Shown piece after piece: positions 17,560 through 26,124 of a DNA stretch of 64,000 nt. Within the stretch, counting starts at the first letter, position 1. The number at the start of each line of letters is the position of its first letter. Position numbers and translations under genes: made by a program. Origin of the DNA: Methylosinus sp. LW4. GTDB taxonomy: Bacteria; Pseudomonadota; Alphaproteobacteria; Rhizobiales; Beijerinckiaceae. Under the pieces are notes generated by a model, which saw only the letters and a program-made list of their open reading frames with translations, did not search any database and was not told the origin of the DNA. The DNA lies in NCBI RefSeq assembly GCF_000379125.1, contig NZ_KB900626.1:2862667-2926666 (forward strand). Direction: 5' to 3'.

Positions 17560-18410
17560 AAGCCGGATTCTGGGTTTCGCCGGACGGCGCCGACGAAGCA
17601 ATGACGGTCATGCCGATCGGCTATGACGCCGAGGCGGAGACCAAGCGCAGCGTCATCTCCTTTCTCGCGACCGCGACCGGTGAGCAGGCCGTCGCCGAAT
17701 GCCCCCGCGCCGCGGCTCTGCTGCCGCAGCTCGCCGATGCGCTCGCCGCGCAGCGCGCCGATGCGCCGGGCAAGCTCTTCGACATCACCGACTATGAGGC
17801 GAAAGAGCGCGAGCTCATCGGCCAAGTGCTCGGCGAGGGCGAGGTGAGCGGCGTCGCCGCCCTCCCCGACGGCGTCACCGCGCAAATCCTCGAGGCCTCC
17901 ATGGCGGGCCTGTGGCGTGTGCGCTTCACCGATGCGCAAGGACGGCTCACCGCCGATTATCTCGAGATCGCCGCCATTCCCCATGTCGTCGAGCGCGCGG
18001 CGAAAGTCACCGCCGAGCGCATCGCCATAGGCGCGGAGCCCGAAGGCGCGATGAATGTGATGCCCATGCTGGCCGAGATCGACGCCCGCATGCGCGCGCA
18101 TAAGGCCGGCGATCCGTCGCATGTCATCAATTTCTCGCTTCTGCCCGTGTCGGAGATCGACATGGAGCATTTGCAGCAAACGCTCGGCAACGGGCCCGTG
18201 CAGCTGATCTCGCGCGGCTATGGCTCCGCCAAGATCACCGCGACCGGCGCCCGCAATGTGTGGTCGGTGCAATTCTTCAACGCCATGGGCACGATCATCC
18301 TCGACACGCTGGAGATCGGCGACACGCCCGCCGCGGCCTGCGCCGCCGATGAGGATTTCCACGATTCGGCGGAGCGTCTGCGCGAAATTCACGAGGCCTA
18401 TTTCACATGA
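17556..18410 (+). CDS. hupH: HupH/HyaF-family hydrogenase expression protein
   Basis: A 284-residue protein of the HupH/HyaF family. Recognisable blocks are ALPDGVTAQILEASMAGLWRV in the middle and, in the C-terminal half, LLPVSEIDMEHLQQTLGNG, then ARNVWSVQFFNAMGTIILDTLEIG. It acts in the cytoplasm in assembly or delivery of small-subunit Fe-S clusters; the exact reaction is not settled. It is linked to hupG and hupI by four-base overlaps, showing tight translational coupling. Confidence 0.9.
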   Translation: MKAGFWVSPDGADEAMTVMPIGYDAEAETKRSVISFLATATGEQAVAECPRAAALLPQLADALAAQRADAPGKLFDITDYEAKERELIGQVLGEGEVSGVAALPDGVTAQILEASMAGLWRVRFTDAQGRLTADYLEIAAIPHVVERAAKVTAERIAIGAEPEGAMNVMPMLAEIDARMRAHKAGDPSHVINFSLLPVSEIDMEHLQQTLGNGPVQLISRGYGSAKITATGARNVWSVQFFNAMGTIILDTLEIGDTPAAACAADEDFHDSAERLREIHEAYFT

Positions 18411-18604
18411 GCGACGAAACGCTTCGCGATATCGCCCCGGACGCGCGCATGGAATGCGGCGTGTGCTGGCATGTCTATGATCCGGCCGAGGGCGATCCCG
18501 TCTGGCAGATTCCGCCGGGCGTCGCCTTCGCCGATCTTCCCGCCGACTGGCGCTGCCCCGAATGCGACGCGCCACAAGAGAAATTCTTGAGGTGCGAAAA
18601 TTGA
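18407..18604 (+). CDS. hupI: Rubredoxin HupI
   Basis: A 65-residue rubredoxin with C17-G-V-C20 and C50-P-E-C53, the four cysteines that hold a single iron, and the usual GDP, PPGV and LPADWRCP motifs. Hydrogenase-linked rubredoxins are thought to donate electrons during small-subunit assembly under oxygen. It overlaps both hupH and hupJ by four bases. Confidence 0.94.
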   Translation: MSDETLRDIAPDARMECGVCWHVYDPAEGDPVWQIPPGVAFADLPADWRCPECDAPQEKFLRCEN

Positions 18605-19101
18605 GCGACGCCGCGGCGAGAGGCGAGAAGCTCGCGGATTTCTACCGCCGCGTCCATGAGACGTCGATGCGGGACTCCGGCCTCTGCAACGAGGCGCTCG
18701 AGGTGGAGGCAGTGGGCTTTCGCGACTTCGGCCCTTATGCGCTGGGCGTGATCGTCACGCCCTGGTTCGCCAATCTCGTCGTCGCCGCGCCGCGCGAGGG
18801 CGCCGAGGCGCCCTTCCCCGATCCGGCGCGGCTGCAATTGCGCTTTCCGGCCGGCGACGTCGATTTCAATGTCAGCGAGATCGACGGCTTCGGCCGCATC
18901 GCCGCCTGCTCGCTGTTCTCGCCCATGGATGATTTTGCCGATCACGACGCCGCGCGAACAGCGGCGCACGCGGCGCTCGACGCATTGCTCGATCCGGCGC
19001 TGAACGAAGCGCCGAAGCGCGAGACGGAGCCGACCGCCGCGCTCGATCGGCGCGCATTGTTCGGCGGCCGTCGACGCGGCGACGAAGAGGCCTCGCCATG
19101 A
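18601..19101 (+). CDS. hupJ: [NiFe]-hydrogenase assembly chaperone HupJ (HybE family)
   Basis: A 166-residue HybE/HupJ family chaperone. Landmarks are FYRRVHETSMRDSGLCNEAL near the start, then GVIVTPWFANLVV and FPAGDVDFNV. The family guards the small subunit against premature export. The TTG start at 18601 overlaps the hupI stop (TTGA) and has GAGGTG six bases upstream; GTG at 18592 is an alternative. The final 30 residues are charged and low in complexity, unlike the conserved core. Confidence 0.88.
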   Translation: MSDAAARGEKLADFYRRVHETSMRDSGLCNEALEVEAVGFRDFGPYALGVIVTPWFANLVVAAPREGAEAPFPDPARLQLRFPAGDVDFNVSEIDGFGRIAACSLFSPMDDFADHDAARTAAHAALDALLDPALNEAPKRETEPTAALDRRALFGGRRRGDEEASP

Positions 19102-20150
19102 GCGCGGGCGCCGATCTCGGAGGGCTCGGCCCCGGCGCGATCTCCATCGTCGCCGAGCTCGCCGATGATCGCATCTGCTCGGTGCGCGTGCGCTCGAGTC
19201 GGCCCGCGCATCTCACGCGTCTGTTTCGCGGCCGCCCCGCCGCGGAAGTCGCGCCGCTCGCCGGGCGACTGTTCTCCCTCTGCGGCCTCTCACACGCTTT
19301 CGCCGCCTCGCGGGCCATCACTGCGGCGCGCGGAGACATTCGCAAGACCACGCCGCAAGATCTCATCGCGCTCGATTGCGAGCGCCTCTCCGAGACATTG
19401 CGCGCGCTGGCGACAATGGCGGAGGACGCCGTTCCGCCCACGGCCCTGCGCGCGGTTCTCGCTCTGACGCGCGAGCTCGCCGCAGGCGACGCGCGCGACC
19501 GCGCCGCGACCGCCGCCCGCCTGCGCGCCGAGACGGTGAAGCTCGGCCTGCTGGACGCTATGGGCGGCGATACGCCTTTCGGCAAATTGTCCCGCGCGCT
19601 GGCGCGCAGTCCCGCCATAGCTGCGAGCGCGCCCGATGCGCTGCGCGCAGAGGACGACGCCCTCGTGCTGGAGGGAATAAGAGCGCAGGGCGAAAGCTTC
19701 AGCGCGGCGCCCAGCATCGCCGGCCGCGCGCCGGAGACCGGCGCATTCGCGCATCATTGGCGCGAGACCGATCTGTCGCGCGGCGCGATCTGCGCGCGCT
19801 TTTCCGCCCGCGTGATCGATCTCGACGGGCTCGTGGGGCGCCTCTCCAATGGCGCGGACGACTCTTCGCGCAGCGAGGCTCCCGCCGCACGCGAAGCCTA
19901 TTGCGCGGTCGAAACTTCGCGCGGAGAGCTGTATCATTGGGTTCGGCTCACACCGGACGATAGGATCGAGAATTATGCGATCGTCGCGCCGACAGAATGG
20001 AATTTCCATCCCGCCGGACCTTTCGTCGCCGCCCTGCTCGGCGCGCGCATTCCGCGCGCCGCGGCGGCGCAGACGATCACGCGCCTCGCGGGCCTGTTCG
20101 ATCCCTGCGTCGCCTTTCACGTCGAGCTTCGCGAGGCCGCCTATGCATGA
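19098..20150 (+). CDS. hupK: HupK, large-subunit-like maturation scaffold
   Basis: A 350-residue paralogue of the hydrogenase large subunit that lacks complete nickel ligands. The first motif is degenerate (L-C62-G-L-S-H) and the last reads DPCVAF, with Phe where the second cysteine should be. It still has the TEWNFHPAGPF block typical of large subunits. HupK-type proteins are considered scaffolds on which the Fe(CN)2CO group is assembled before insertion into HupL. It overlaps hupJ by ATGA and hypA by eight bases. Confidence 0.9.
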   Translation: MSAGADLGGLGPGAISIVAELADDRICSVRVRSSRPAHLTRLFRGRPAAEVAPLAGRLFSLCGLSHAFAASRAITAARGDIRKTTPQDLIALDCERLSETLRALATMAEDAVPPTALRAVLALTRELAAGDARDRAATAARLRAETVKLGLLDAMGGDTPFGKLSRALARSPAIAASAPDALRAEDDALVLEGIRAQGESFSAAPSIAGRAPETGAFAHHWRETDLSRGAICARFSARVIDLDGLVGRLSNGADDSSRSEAPAAREAYCAVETSRGELYHWVRLTPDDRIENYAIVAPTEWNFHPAGPFVAALLGARIPRAAAAQTITRLAGLFDPCVAFHVELREAAYA

Positions 20151-20484
20151 GATGGCGCTGACCGAGAGCATCGTCGAGCTGATCGAGGAAGAAAGCCGCA
20201 AGCAGGGCTTTTCCCGCGTGCGCGTGGTGCGGCTCGAGATCGGCGCGCTGAGCCATGTGGAGCCGGAGGCGATCCGCTTCTGCTTCGAGGCGGTGACGCA
20301 TGGCGGAATCGTCCAAGGCGCGCGGCTCGACATATTGCGCATTCCCGGCGAAGGCTGGTGCCTCGATTGCGCCAAGACCGTCGCCGTCCAAGAGAGATTT
20401 GGCCCTTGCCCGGACTGCGGCGGATATCATGTCCAAGTCACCGGCGGCGAGGATATGCGGGTGCAGGAACTGGAGGTCGACTAA
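20143..20484 (+). CDS. hypA: Nickel metallochaperone HypA
   Basis: A 113-residue protein beginning MHEMALTES; His2 is the nickel ligand and the N-terminal amine region is conserved. A zinc site is formed by C-x2-C pairs in GWCLDCAKT and GPCPDCGGY. HypA delivers nickel to the large subunit together with HypB. ATG 20143 is inside the end of hupK. The stop TAA overlaps the hypB start (TAATG). Confidence 0.95.
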   Translation: MHEMALTESIVELIEEESRKQGFSRVRVVRLEIGALSHVEPEAIRFCFEAVTHGGIVQGARLDILRIPGEGWCLDCAKTVAVQERFGPCPDCGGYHVQVTGGEDMRVQELEVD

Positions 20485-21470
20485 TGTGCACGGTCTGCGG
20501 CTGCGGAACGTCCAGCATCGAAGGAAAGCCAGAACATAGCCACGACCATCCGCATGATCATGCGCATGATCACGCTCATGGCCACGCTCACGACCATCAT
20601 CATGGTCATGATCACGATCACCACCATGATCATGACCACGACCATCATCATCATGATCACCCGCATCCGCACGATCACGACCATCCTCACGCGCATGATC
20701 ACGATCATTCGCACGACGATCACGGCCATCGTCACGATTATGGCTCCGGCCCTGCGGGCGTTCACGTTCCCGGCCTCAGCCAGGAGCGCATCGTCCGCAT
20801 AGAGCGAGACATTCTCTCCAAGAACAACGACCACGCCCGCGAGAACCGGGTGCGCTTCGAGCAATCCGGCGTCTTCGCGCTCAACTTCGTCTCCAGCCCC
20901 GGCTCGGGCAAGACGCAGCTGCTCGTGCGCACGATCACCGATCTGAAAGACCGCTTTCCCATTTCCGTCATCGAAGGCGATCAGCAGACGTCCAATGACG
21001 CGGAGCGCATCCGCGCGACCGGCGTTCCGGCCTTGCAGATCAACACCGGCAAGGGCTGCCATCTCGACGCGCATATGGTCTCGCGCGCGCTCGCCGAGCT
21101 TTCCGTCGCCCCCTCCTCGCTGCTCTTTATCGAGAATGTCGGCAATCTCGTCTGCCCCGCCGCCTTCGATCTCGGCGAGGCGCATAAGGTCGTCGTGCTC
21201 TCGGTGACGGAGGGCGAGGACAAGCCGCTCAAATATCCCGAGATGTTCGCGGCCTCCGATCTGATGCTGCTGAACAAATCCGATCTTCTGCCGCATGTGG
21301 AGTTCGATGTCGGCCGCTGTCTCGCCAATGCGCTGAAGGTCAATCCCGATCTGCAAACATTGGTCGTCTCCGCGCGCACGGGCGAAGGCATGGCGGCCTT
21401 CTACGCATGGATCGAGGCGCGCGCGGCGCGAGCCGCCGCGAGAAGCGCGCGCGCCGCCGCGTCGAAGTGA
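20484..21470 (+). CDS. hypB: Nickel-binding GTPase HypB with long His-rich segment
   Basis: A 328-residue GTPase. It starts MCTVCGCG, the high-affinity nickel motif C-x2-C-G-C, followed by a histidine-rich stretch with 37 His in residues 18-84. The SIMIBI G domain has Walker A SSPGSGKT, then GDQQTSNDA, the metal-binding block [18 protein letters not shown] and the NKSD specificity motif. It hydrolyses GTP to load nickel into HupL and, through the His tract, can store nickel. The C-terminus ends in an Ala/Arg run. Ribosome binding site CTGGAGG lies in hypA. Confidence 0.96.
   Translation: MCTVCGCGTSSIEGKPEHSHDHPHDHAHDHAHGHAHDHHHGHDHDHHHDHDHDHHHHDHPHPHDHDHPHAHDHDHSHDDHGHRHDYGSGPAGVHVPGLSQERIVRIERDILSKNNDHARENRVRFEQSGVFALNFVSSPGSGKTQLLVRTITDLKDRFPISVIEGDQQTSNDAERIRATGVPALQINTGKGCHLDAHMVSRALAELSVAPSSLLFIENVGNLVCPAAFDLGEAHKVVVLSVTEGEDKPLKYPEMFAASDLMLLNKSDLLPHVEFDVGRCLANALKVNPDLQTLVVSARTGEGMAAFYAWIEARAARAAARSARAAASK
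20535..20735 (+). repeat. Low-complexity His/Asp-coding tract in hypB
   Basis: Degenerate CAT/CAC-GAT/GAC units encode alternating His and Asp. The two His codons are mixed, so this is not a recent perfect tandem expansion, but repeat slippage could change its length between strains. Confidence 0.8.
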
Positions 21471-21483
21471 GGAGAAAAAGCGA

Positions 21484-23682
21484 ATGCCGTCGAGCGAGGC
21501 GACGAGGCTGAGGCTGCGCGTGACCGGCGCCGTGCAGGGCGTCGGCTTTCGCCCCTTCGTGCATTCGCTCGCCGACCGCTACGCCCTCGCCGGCTTTGTG
21601 CGCAATGACTCGCAGGGCGTGCTGATGGAGGTGGAAGGCGCGCGCGTCGATGATTTCGTCGCGGCGCTGCGACGCGAGCCGCCGCCGCTCGCGCGCATCG
21701 ACACGCTGGAATGCGAGACGATCACGCCGCTGCGCGACGCCAAATTCTCGATCGAGCCGAGCCGCGACGGCAAGACGCTGACGCGCATCACGCCCGACGC
21801 CGCCGTCTGCGACGACTGCCTGAATGATCTCTTCGATCCGAAGAGCCGTTTCTATCTCTATCCTTTCGTCAATTGCACCCGTTGCGGCCCGCGCTACACG
21901 CTGACGCGGCGCCTGCCCTATGATCGCGCGCAGACATCCATGGCGCCTTTCGCTATGTGCGAGGATTGCGCGCGCGATTACGCCGACCCGACCAATCGGC
22001 GCTTTCACGCGCAGCCGATCGCCTGCCCGAAATGCGGTCCGCGGCTCGATCATTCGATCGAGCAGATCGTCGTAACGCTCCAAAACGGCGGCATTGTCGC
22101 GCTGAAAGGAGTCGGCGGCTTTCATCTCCTCTGCGATGCGCGCAATGAGGCGGCCGTCGCCGAGCTGCGCCGCCGCAAGGGCCGCGACGCAAAGCCTTTC
22201 GCCGTGATGGTCGCCGATCAGGATTCGGCGATGCGCGCGGGCGTCTTCGACGCGCAATCGCTGCGCCTGCTGCAATCGCGCGCACGGCCGATCGTCATCG
22301 TCGAGAAGCGCGAGGAATTCGCGCCTTCCGTCGCGCCCGGCCTCTCGCGCATCGGCCTCATTCTGCCCTATGCGCCGCTGCATCATCTGCTGTTTCACGC
22401 CGCCGCGGATTTGGCGCTCGTCGCCACCAGCGCCAATCCGAGCGGCGAGCCGCTGATCGTCGATGACGAAGAGGCCCGCGAGAAGCTCGCCTCCATCGCC
22501 GATCTCATCATCGGCCATGATCGCGCCATTGTCGCGCGCGCCGATGATAGCCTGATGTCCGTCATCGCCGGTGCACCCGCCTTCTTGCGTCGCGCGCGCG
22601 GCTTTGTTCCCGAGCCCATAGCGCTCGCGAGCGACGGCCCCGACACTCTGGCGCTCGGCGCGCATCTGAAAACCGCCATCACCGTAACGCGTGGACGCGA
22701 GGCTTTCGTCTCCACTCATATCGGCTCGCTCGACGATCGCGCGACGATCGACTTCTATCGCGAGACCATTGTGCGAATGCTCGATATTCTCGATGTGAAG
22801 CCCGAGCGCGTCGCCTGCGATCTCCACCCTGATCTCGCCTCGACGCGCTACGCCGAAGAGACCGGCCTGCCGATCATTCGCGTGCAGCATCACGCCGCGC
22901 ATATCGCCGCCATCGCCGCCGAGCATAAAATCGAAGGTCCCATGCTCGGCGCCGCGCTCGACGGCTATGGCTATGGCTATGGCGACGACGGCGGCGCCTG
23001 GGGCGGCGAGCTGATGCTGGTCGATGCAGGCGGCTGGCGCCGGCTGGGCCATATCGCGCCACTGCCGTTGCCCGGCGGCGACCGCGCCGCGCGCGAGCCC
23101 TGGCGCATGGGCGTCGCCGCGCTCGCCGCGCAGAATCGCTGCGGCGACGTGTTCGATCGCTTTCCCGGCATACAGCTCGCCGGCAAAGTGGCCATGCTGG
23201 CCAGCGCGCCCAATGTCGCGCGAACGACGAGCCTCGGCCGCATGTTCGACGCCGCCGCGGCGCTGCTCGGCGTGCGGCTCGTGCAGCAATATGAAGGGCA
23301 AGCGGCGATGGAGCTGGAGGCGCTGTGCAAAAGCCCGCGCGCGCTCGCCAATGGCTACGCAATAGAGAATGACATTGTCGATCTGAGCAAGCTCTTCGCC
23401 GCTCTGCTGAAGCCGGGCCTCGCCGCGACGCAAGGCGCCGAGCTGTTTCATGGAACGCTGATCGAAGCGCTCGCGCAATGGCTCTGCGCGGCGGCGCAGG
23501 CGCGTGGCGTTACGCGCGTCGCGCTCGGCGGCGGCTGCATGATGAATAGAATTCTCACGGAGGGCCTCGTCTCGCGCCTTCGCGATCTTGGAATAGAAGC
23601 GCTGCTCGCGCGCGCGGCGCCGACGAATGACGGCGGCCTTTCGCTCGGCCAAGCTCATATTGCGCGAATGAGAAAGGTCTAA
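21484..23682 (+). CDS. hypF: Carbamoyltransferase HypF
   Basis: A 732-residue multidomain enzyme. An acylphosphatase domain (about 1-95) has VQGVGFRPFVH. Two zinc fingers follow, made from four C-x2-C pairs (CDDC, CTRC, CEDC, CPKC). A YrdC-like nucleotide-binding domain (about 200-390) and a Kae1/TobZ-like C-terminal domain carry HHAAHIAAIAAEH and ALGGGCMMN. It makes a thiocarbamate on the C-terminal cysteine of HypE from carbamoyl phosphate and ATP, the source of the cyanide ligands. GAGGAG lies before ATG 21484. Confidence 0.96.
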   Translation: MPSSEATRLRLRVTGAVQGVGFRPFVHSLADRYALAGFVRNDSQGVLMEVEGARVDDFVAALRREPPPLARIDTLECETITPLRDAKFSIEPSRDGKTLTRITPDAAVCDDCLNDLFDPKSRFYLYPFVNCTRCGPRYTLTRRLPYDRAQTSMAPFAMCEDCARDYADPTNRRFHAQPIACPKCGPRLDHSIEQIVVTLQNGGIVALKGVGGFHLLCDARNEAAVAELRRRKGRDAKPFAVMVADQDSAMRAGVFDAQSLRLLQSRARPIVIVEKREEFAPSVAPGLSRIGLILPYAPLHHLLFHAAADLALVATSANPSGEPLIVDDEEAREKLASIADLIIGHDRAIVARADDSLMSVIAGAPAFLRRARGFVPEPIALASDGPDTLALGAHLKTAITVTRGREAFVSTHIGSLDDRATIDFYRETIVRMLDILDVKPERVACDLHPDLASTRYAEETGLPIIRVQHHAAHIAAIAAEHKIEGPMLGAALDGYGYGYGDDGGAWGGELMLVDAGGWRRLGHIAPLPLPGGDRAAREPWRMGVAALAAQNRCGDVFDRFPGIQLAGKVAMLASAPNVARTTSLGRMFDAAAALLGVRLVQQYEGQAAMELEALCKSPRALANGYAIENDIVDLSKLFAALLKPGLAATQGAELFHGTLIEALAQWLCAAAQARGVTRVALGGGCMMNRILTEGLVSRLRDLGIEALLARAAPTNDGGLSLGQAHIARMRKV

Positions 23683-23687
23683 CGCAA

Positions 23688-23918
23688 ATGTGCCTCGCCA
23701 TTCCCGCTCGCGTCGAGGAGCTGCTGCCAGACGATATGGCGCGCGTCAGCGTCGACGGCGTCGGCAAGCTGGTGTCCGTCGCGCTCGTCGATGGTCTTAC
23801 GATCGGCGATTATGTCGTGCTGCATGTCGGCTATGCGCTCGCCAAGATCGACGAGGAAGAGGCGATGGCGACGCTCGCTCTGCTGCGCGAGGCCGCCGCG
23901 CTGGGAGAGGCGCAATGA
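23688..23918 (+). CDS. hypC: Hydrogenase maturation chaperone HypC
   Basis: A 76-residue OB-fold protein starting MCLAIPARV; Cys2 and the conserved HVGYALAKIDEEEA block identify it. It carries the Fe(CN)2CO moiety with HypD and hands it to the large subunit. It begins six bases after the hypF stop and overlaps hypD by ATGA. Confidence 0.96.
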   Translation: MCLAIPARVEELLPDDMARVSVDGVGKLVSVALVDGLTIGDYVVLHVGYALAKIDEEEAMATLALLREAAALGEAQ

Positions 23919-25048
23919 AGCATGTCGACGAATATCGCGACGGCGATCTCGCCCGCGCCATAGCGCAGCGCATCGCCGCGGAAGCGCAGAGCGATCGGCA
24001 ATATCGCTTCATGGAGTTTTGCGGCGGCCATACGCATGCGATCTCGCGCTATGGCATAGAGGATCTGCTGCCCGAGAATATTCGCCTCATTCACGGCCCT
24101 GGCTGCCCCGTCTGCGTGCTGCCGATGGGCCGCATAGACGACGCCATTCGCCTCGCCGCGCGCGAGGAGGTGACGCTCTGCACCTATGCCGATCTGATGC
24201 GCGTGCCCGCCTCCGGCGGCTCGAGCCTGATGAAGGCCAAGGCCGACGGCGCCGATATTCGCATGGTCTATTCGACGCTCGACGCCATCGCCATCGCCGA
24301 GAGGGAGCCGCAACGCCAAATCGTCTTTTTCGCGATAGGCTTCGAGACGACGACGCCGCCGACCGCGCTCGCCATTCGCCTCGCGCAGAAGAAGGGCCTC
24401 ACGAATTTTTCCGTCTTCTGCAATCATGTGCTGACGCCGGCGGCGATGCAGGCCATTCTCGACACCGACAATGGCGTCGAGATCGAAGGCTTCGTCGGCC
24501 CCGCGCATGTCTCCACCGTCATCGGCTCCGCGCCCTATCGGCGCTTCGCCAGCGATTATCGCAAGCCCGTCGTCATCGCCGGCTTCGAGCCGCTGGATGT
24601 GCTGCAGGCCATTTTGATGCTGCTGCGGCAGATCAACGAGGGCCGCTGCGAGATCGAGAATCAATATCGCCGCGCCGTCACCGAGAGCGGCAACGCCAAG
24701 GCGATCGGCGAGGTCGCAGAGATTTTCGAGCTGCGCGACGCCTTCGAATGGCGCGGGCTCGGCGAAATTCCAAAGAGCGCGCTGAAGCTGCGCGATGCTT
24801 ACGCCATATATGACGCGGAGCGCCGCTTCGCCATGGAGACAAAGCCGGCGCGCGACAATCCCGCCTGCGAATGCGGCGCGATATTGCGCGGACAAAAGCG
24901 CCCGCAGGATTGCAAGCTGTTCGGCGTCGCCTGCACGCCGGAGACGCCCATGGGCTCCTGCATGGTCTCGTCGGAAGGCTCTTGCGCCGCCTATTGGGCT
25001 TATGGAAGATTCCGGCAATATCAAAACGAAACGCGGAAAGCGTCATGA
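23915..25048 (+). CDS. hypD: Fe-S scaffold protein HypD
   Basis: A 377-residue protein with the HypD signatures MEFCGGHTHAISRYG, HGPGCPVCVLP, GFETTTPPTA, FVGPAHVSTVIG and the C-terminal cysteine set in CECGAILRG, DCKLFG and GSCMVSSEGSC. It holds a [4Fe-4S] cluster and, with HypC, is where cyanide and CO are placed on iron. It overlaps hypC and hypE by four bases each. Confidence 0.96.
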   Translation: MKHVDEYRDGDLARAIAQRIAAEAQSDRQYRFMEFCGGHTHAISRYGIEDLLPENIRLIHGPGCPVCVLPMGRIDDAIRLAAREEVTLCTYADLMRVPASGGSSLMKAKADGADIRMVYSTLDAIAIAEREPQRQIVFFAIGFETTTPPTALAIRLAQKKGLTNFSVFCNHVLTPAAMQAILDTDNGVEIEGFVGPAHVSTVIGSAPYRRFASDYRKPVVIAGFEPLDVLQAILMLLRQINEGRCEIENQYRRAVTESGNAKAIGEVAEIFELRDAFEWRGLGEIPKSALKLRDAYAIYDAERRFAMETKPARDNPACECGAILRGQKRPQDCKLFGVACTPETPMGSCMVSSEGSCAAYWAYGRFRQYQNETRKAS

Positions 25049-26094
25049 ACAAGCATGAGCCGGCAGGCCGCAAGCTCGATCTCCGCAATGGCCGCGTGGA
25101 GCTGTCGCATGGCTCCGGCGGACGCGCCATGGCGCGGCTGATCGGCGAGATTTTTCACGCCGCCTTCGACAATGAATGGCTCGCCGCCGGCAATGATCAA
25201 GCGGCTTTCGACATTCCCGCCGGACGCATGGCGATGACGACGGACGGCTATGTCGTCTCGCCTTTGTTCTTTCCGGGCGGCGATATCGGCAAGCTCGCCG
25301 TGCATGGCACGATCAACGACGTCGCCATGGCGGGCGCGCGGCCGCTGCATATGTCGGCGAGCTTCATCGTAGAGGAAGGCTTTCCGCTCGCCGAGCTGAA
25401 GCTGATTGCGCAGAGCATGGGCGAGGCCTCGCGCGCGGCCGGCGTCGCCATCGTCACCGGCGACACAAAGGTGGTGGAGCGCGGCAAGGCGGATGGCGTC
25501 TTCATCTCGACGAGCTGCGTCGGGATCATACCGGCCGGGCTCGCGCTGTCCGGCGACAAAGCGCGGCCGGGCGATGTGGTGCTGCTCTCCGGCTCGATCG
25601 GCGACCATGGCGTCGCGGTCATGTCGAAGCGCGAAAATCTCTCCTTCGACACGGAAGTGCTGTCCGATACGGCGGCGCTGCACGAGCTCGTCGCCGCAAT
25701 GGTGGAGACCGCGGGCGACGCCATTCGCCTGATGCGCGATCCGACGCGCGGCGGCGTGGCGGCGACGCTCAATGAGATCGCGCATCAATCGCGCATCGGC
25801 GTGCGCATCGACGAGAAAGCCATTCCCATCGCGCCGCAAGTGGCCGCCGCCTGCGAGCTGCTGGGGCTCGATCCTCTGCATGTGGCCAATGAGGGCAAGC
25901 TGCTCGCCGTGGTCGCGCGCGAGGCCGCCGATGCGCTGCTCGCCACGATGCGCGCGCATCCGCTGGGCGCAGAGGCCGCGCGCATCGGCGAGATCGTCGC
26001 CGATGAGCATTGCTTCGTGCAGATGACGACCGCCTTCGGCGGCGGCCGCATCATCGACTGGCTCTCCGGCGAGCAATTGCCGCGCATCTGCTAG
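25045..26094 (+). CDS. hypE: Thiocyanate-forming ATPase HypE
   Basis: A 349-residue PurM-fold protein with ELSHGSGGRAM near the start, NDVAMAGARP, DPTRGGVAATLNE and the obligatory C-terminal PRIC, whose last cysteine accepts the carbamoyl group from HypF and is dehydrated to thiocyanate. It is the last gene of the hyp set; hupR follows after 30 bases. Confidence 0.97.
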   Translation: MNKHEPAGRKLDLRNGRVELSHGSGGRAMARLIGEIFHAAFDNEWLAAGNDQAAFDIPAGRMAMTTDGYVVSPLFFPGGDIGKLAVHGTINDVAMAGARPLHMSASFIVEEGFPLAELKLIAQSMGEASRAAGVAIVTGDTKVVERGKADGVFISTSCVGIIPAGLALSGDKARPGDVVLLSGSIGDHGVAVMSKRENLSFDTEVLSDTAALHELVAAMVETAGDAIRLMRDPTRGGVAATLNEIAHQSRIGVRIDEKAIPIAPQVAAACELLGLDPLHVANEGKLLAVVAREAADALLATMRAHPLGAEAARIGEIVADEHCFVQMTTAFGGGRIIDWLSGEQLPRIC

Positions 26095-26124
26095 AGTGCA
26101 TTTGGTTCGAGACGAGGCGTCGAG

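Noticed and set aside
20535..20735. Tandem DNA repeat or CRISPR-like array
   Set aside because: The repetition is codon-level His/Asp coding within hypB with no spacers and a continuous frame.
21340..23658. A 772-codon minus-strand frame
   Set aside because: It is antisense to hypF, whose identity is certain.
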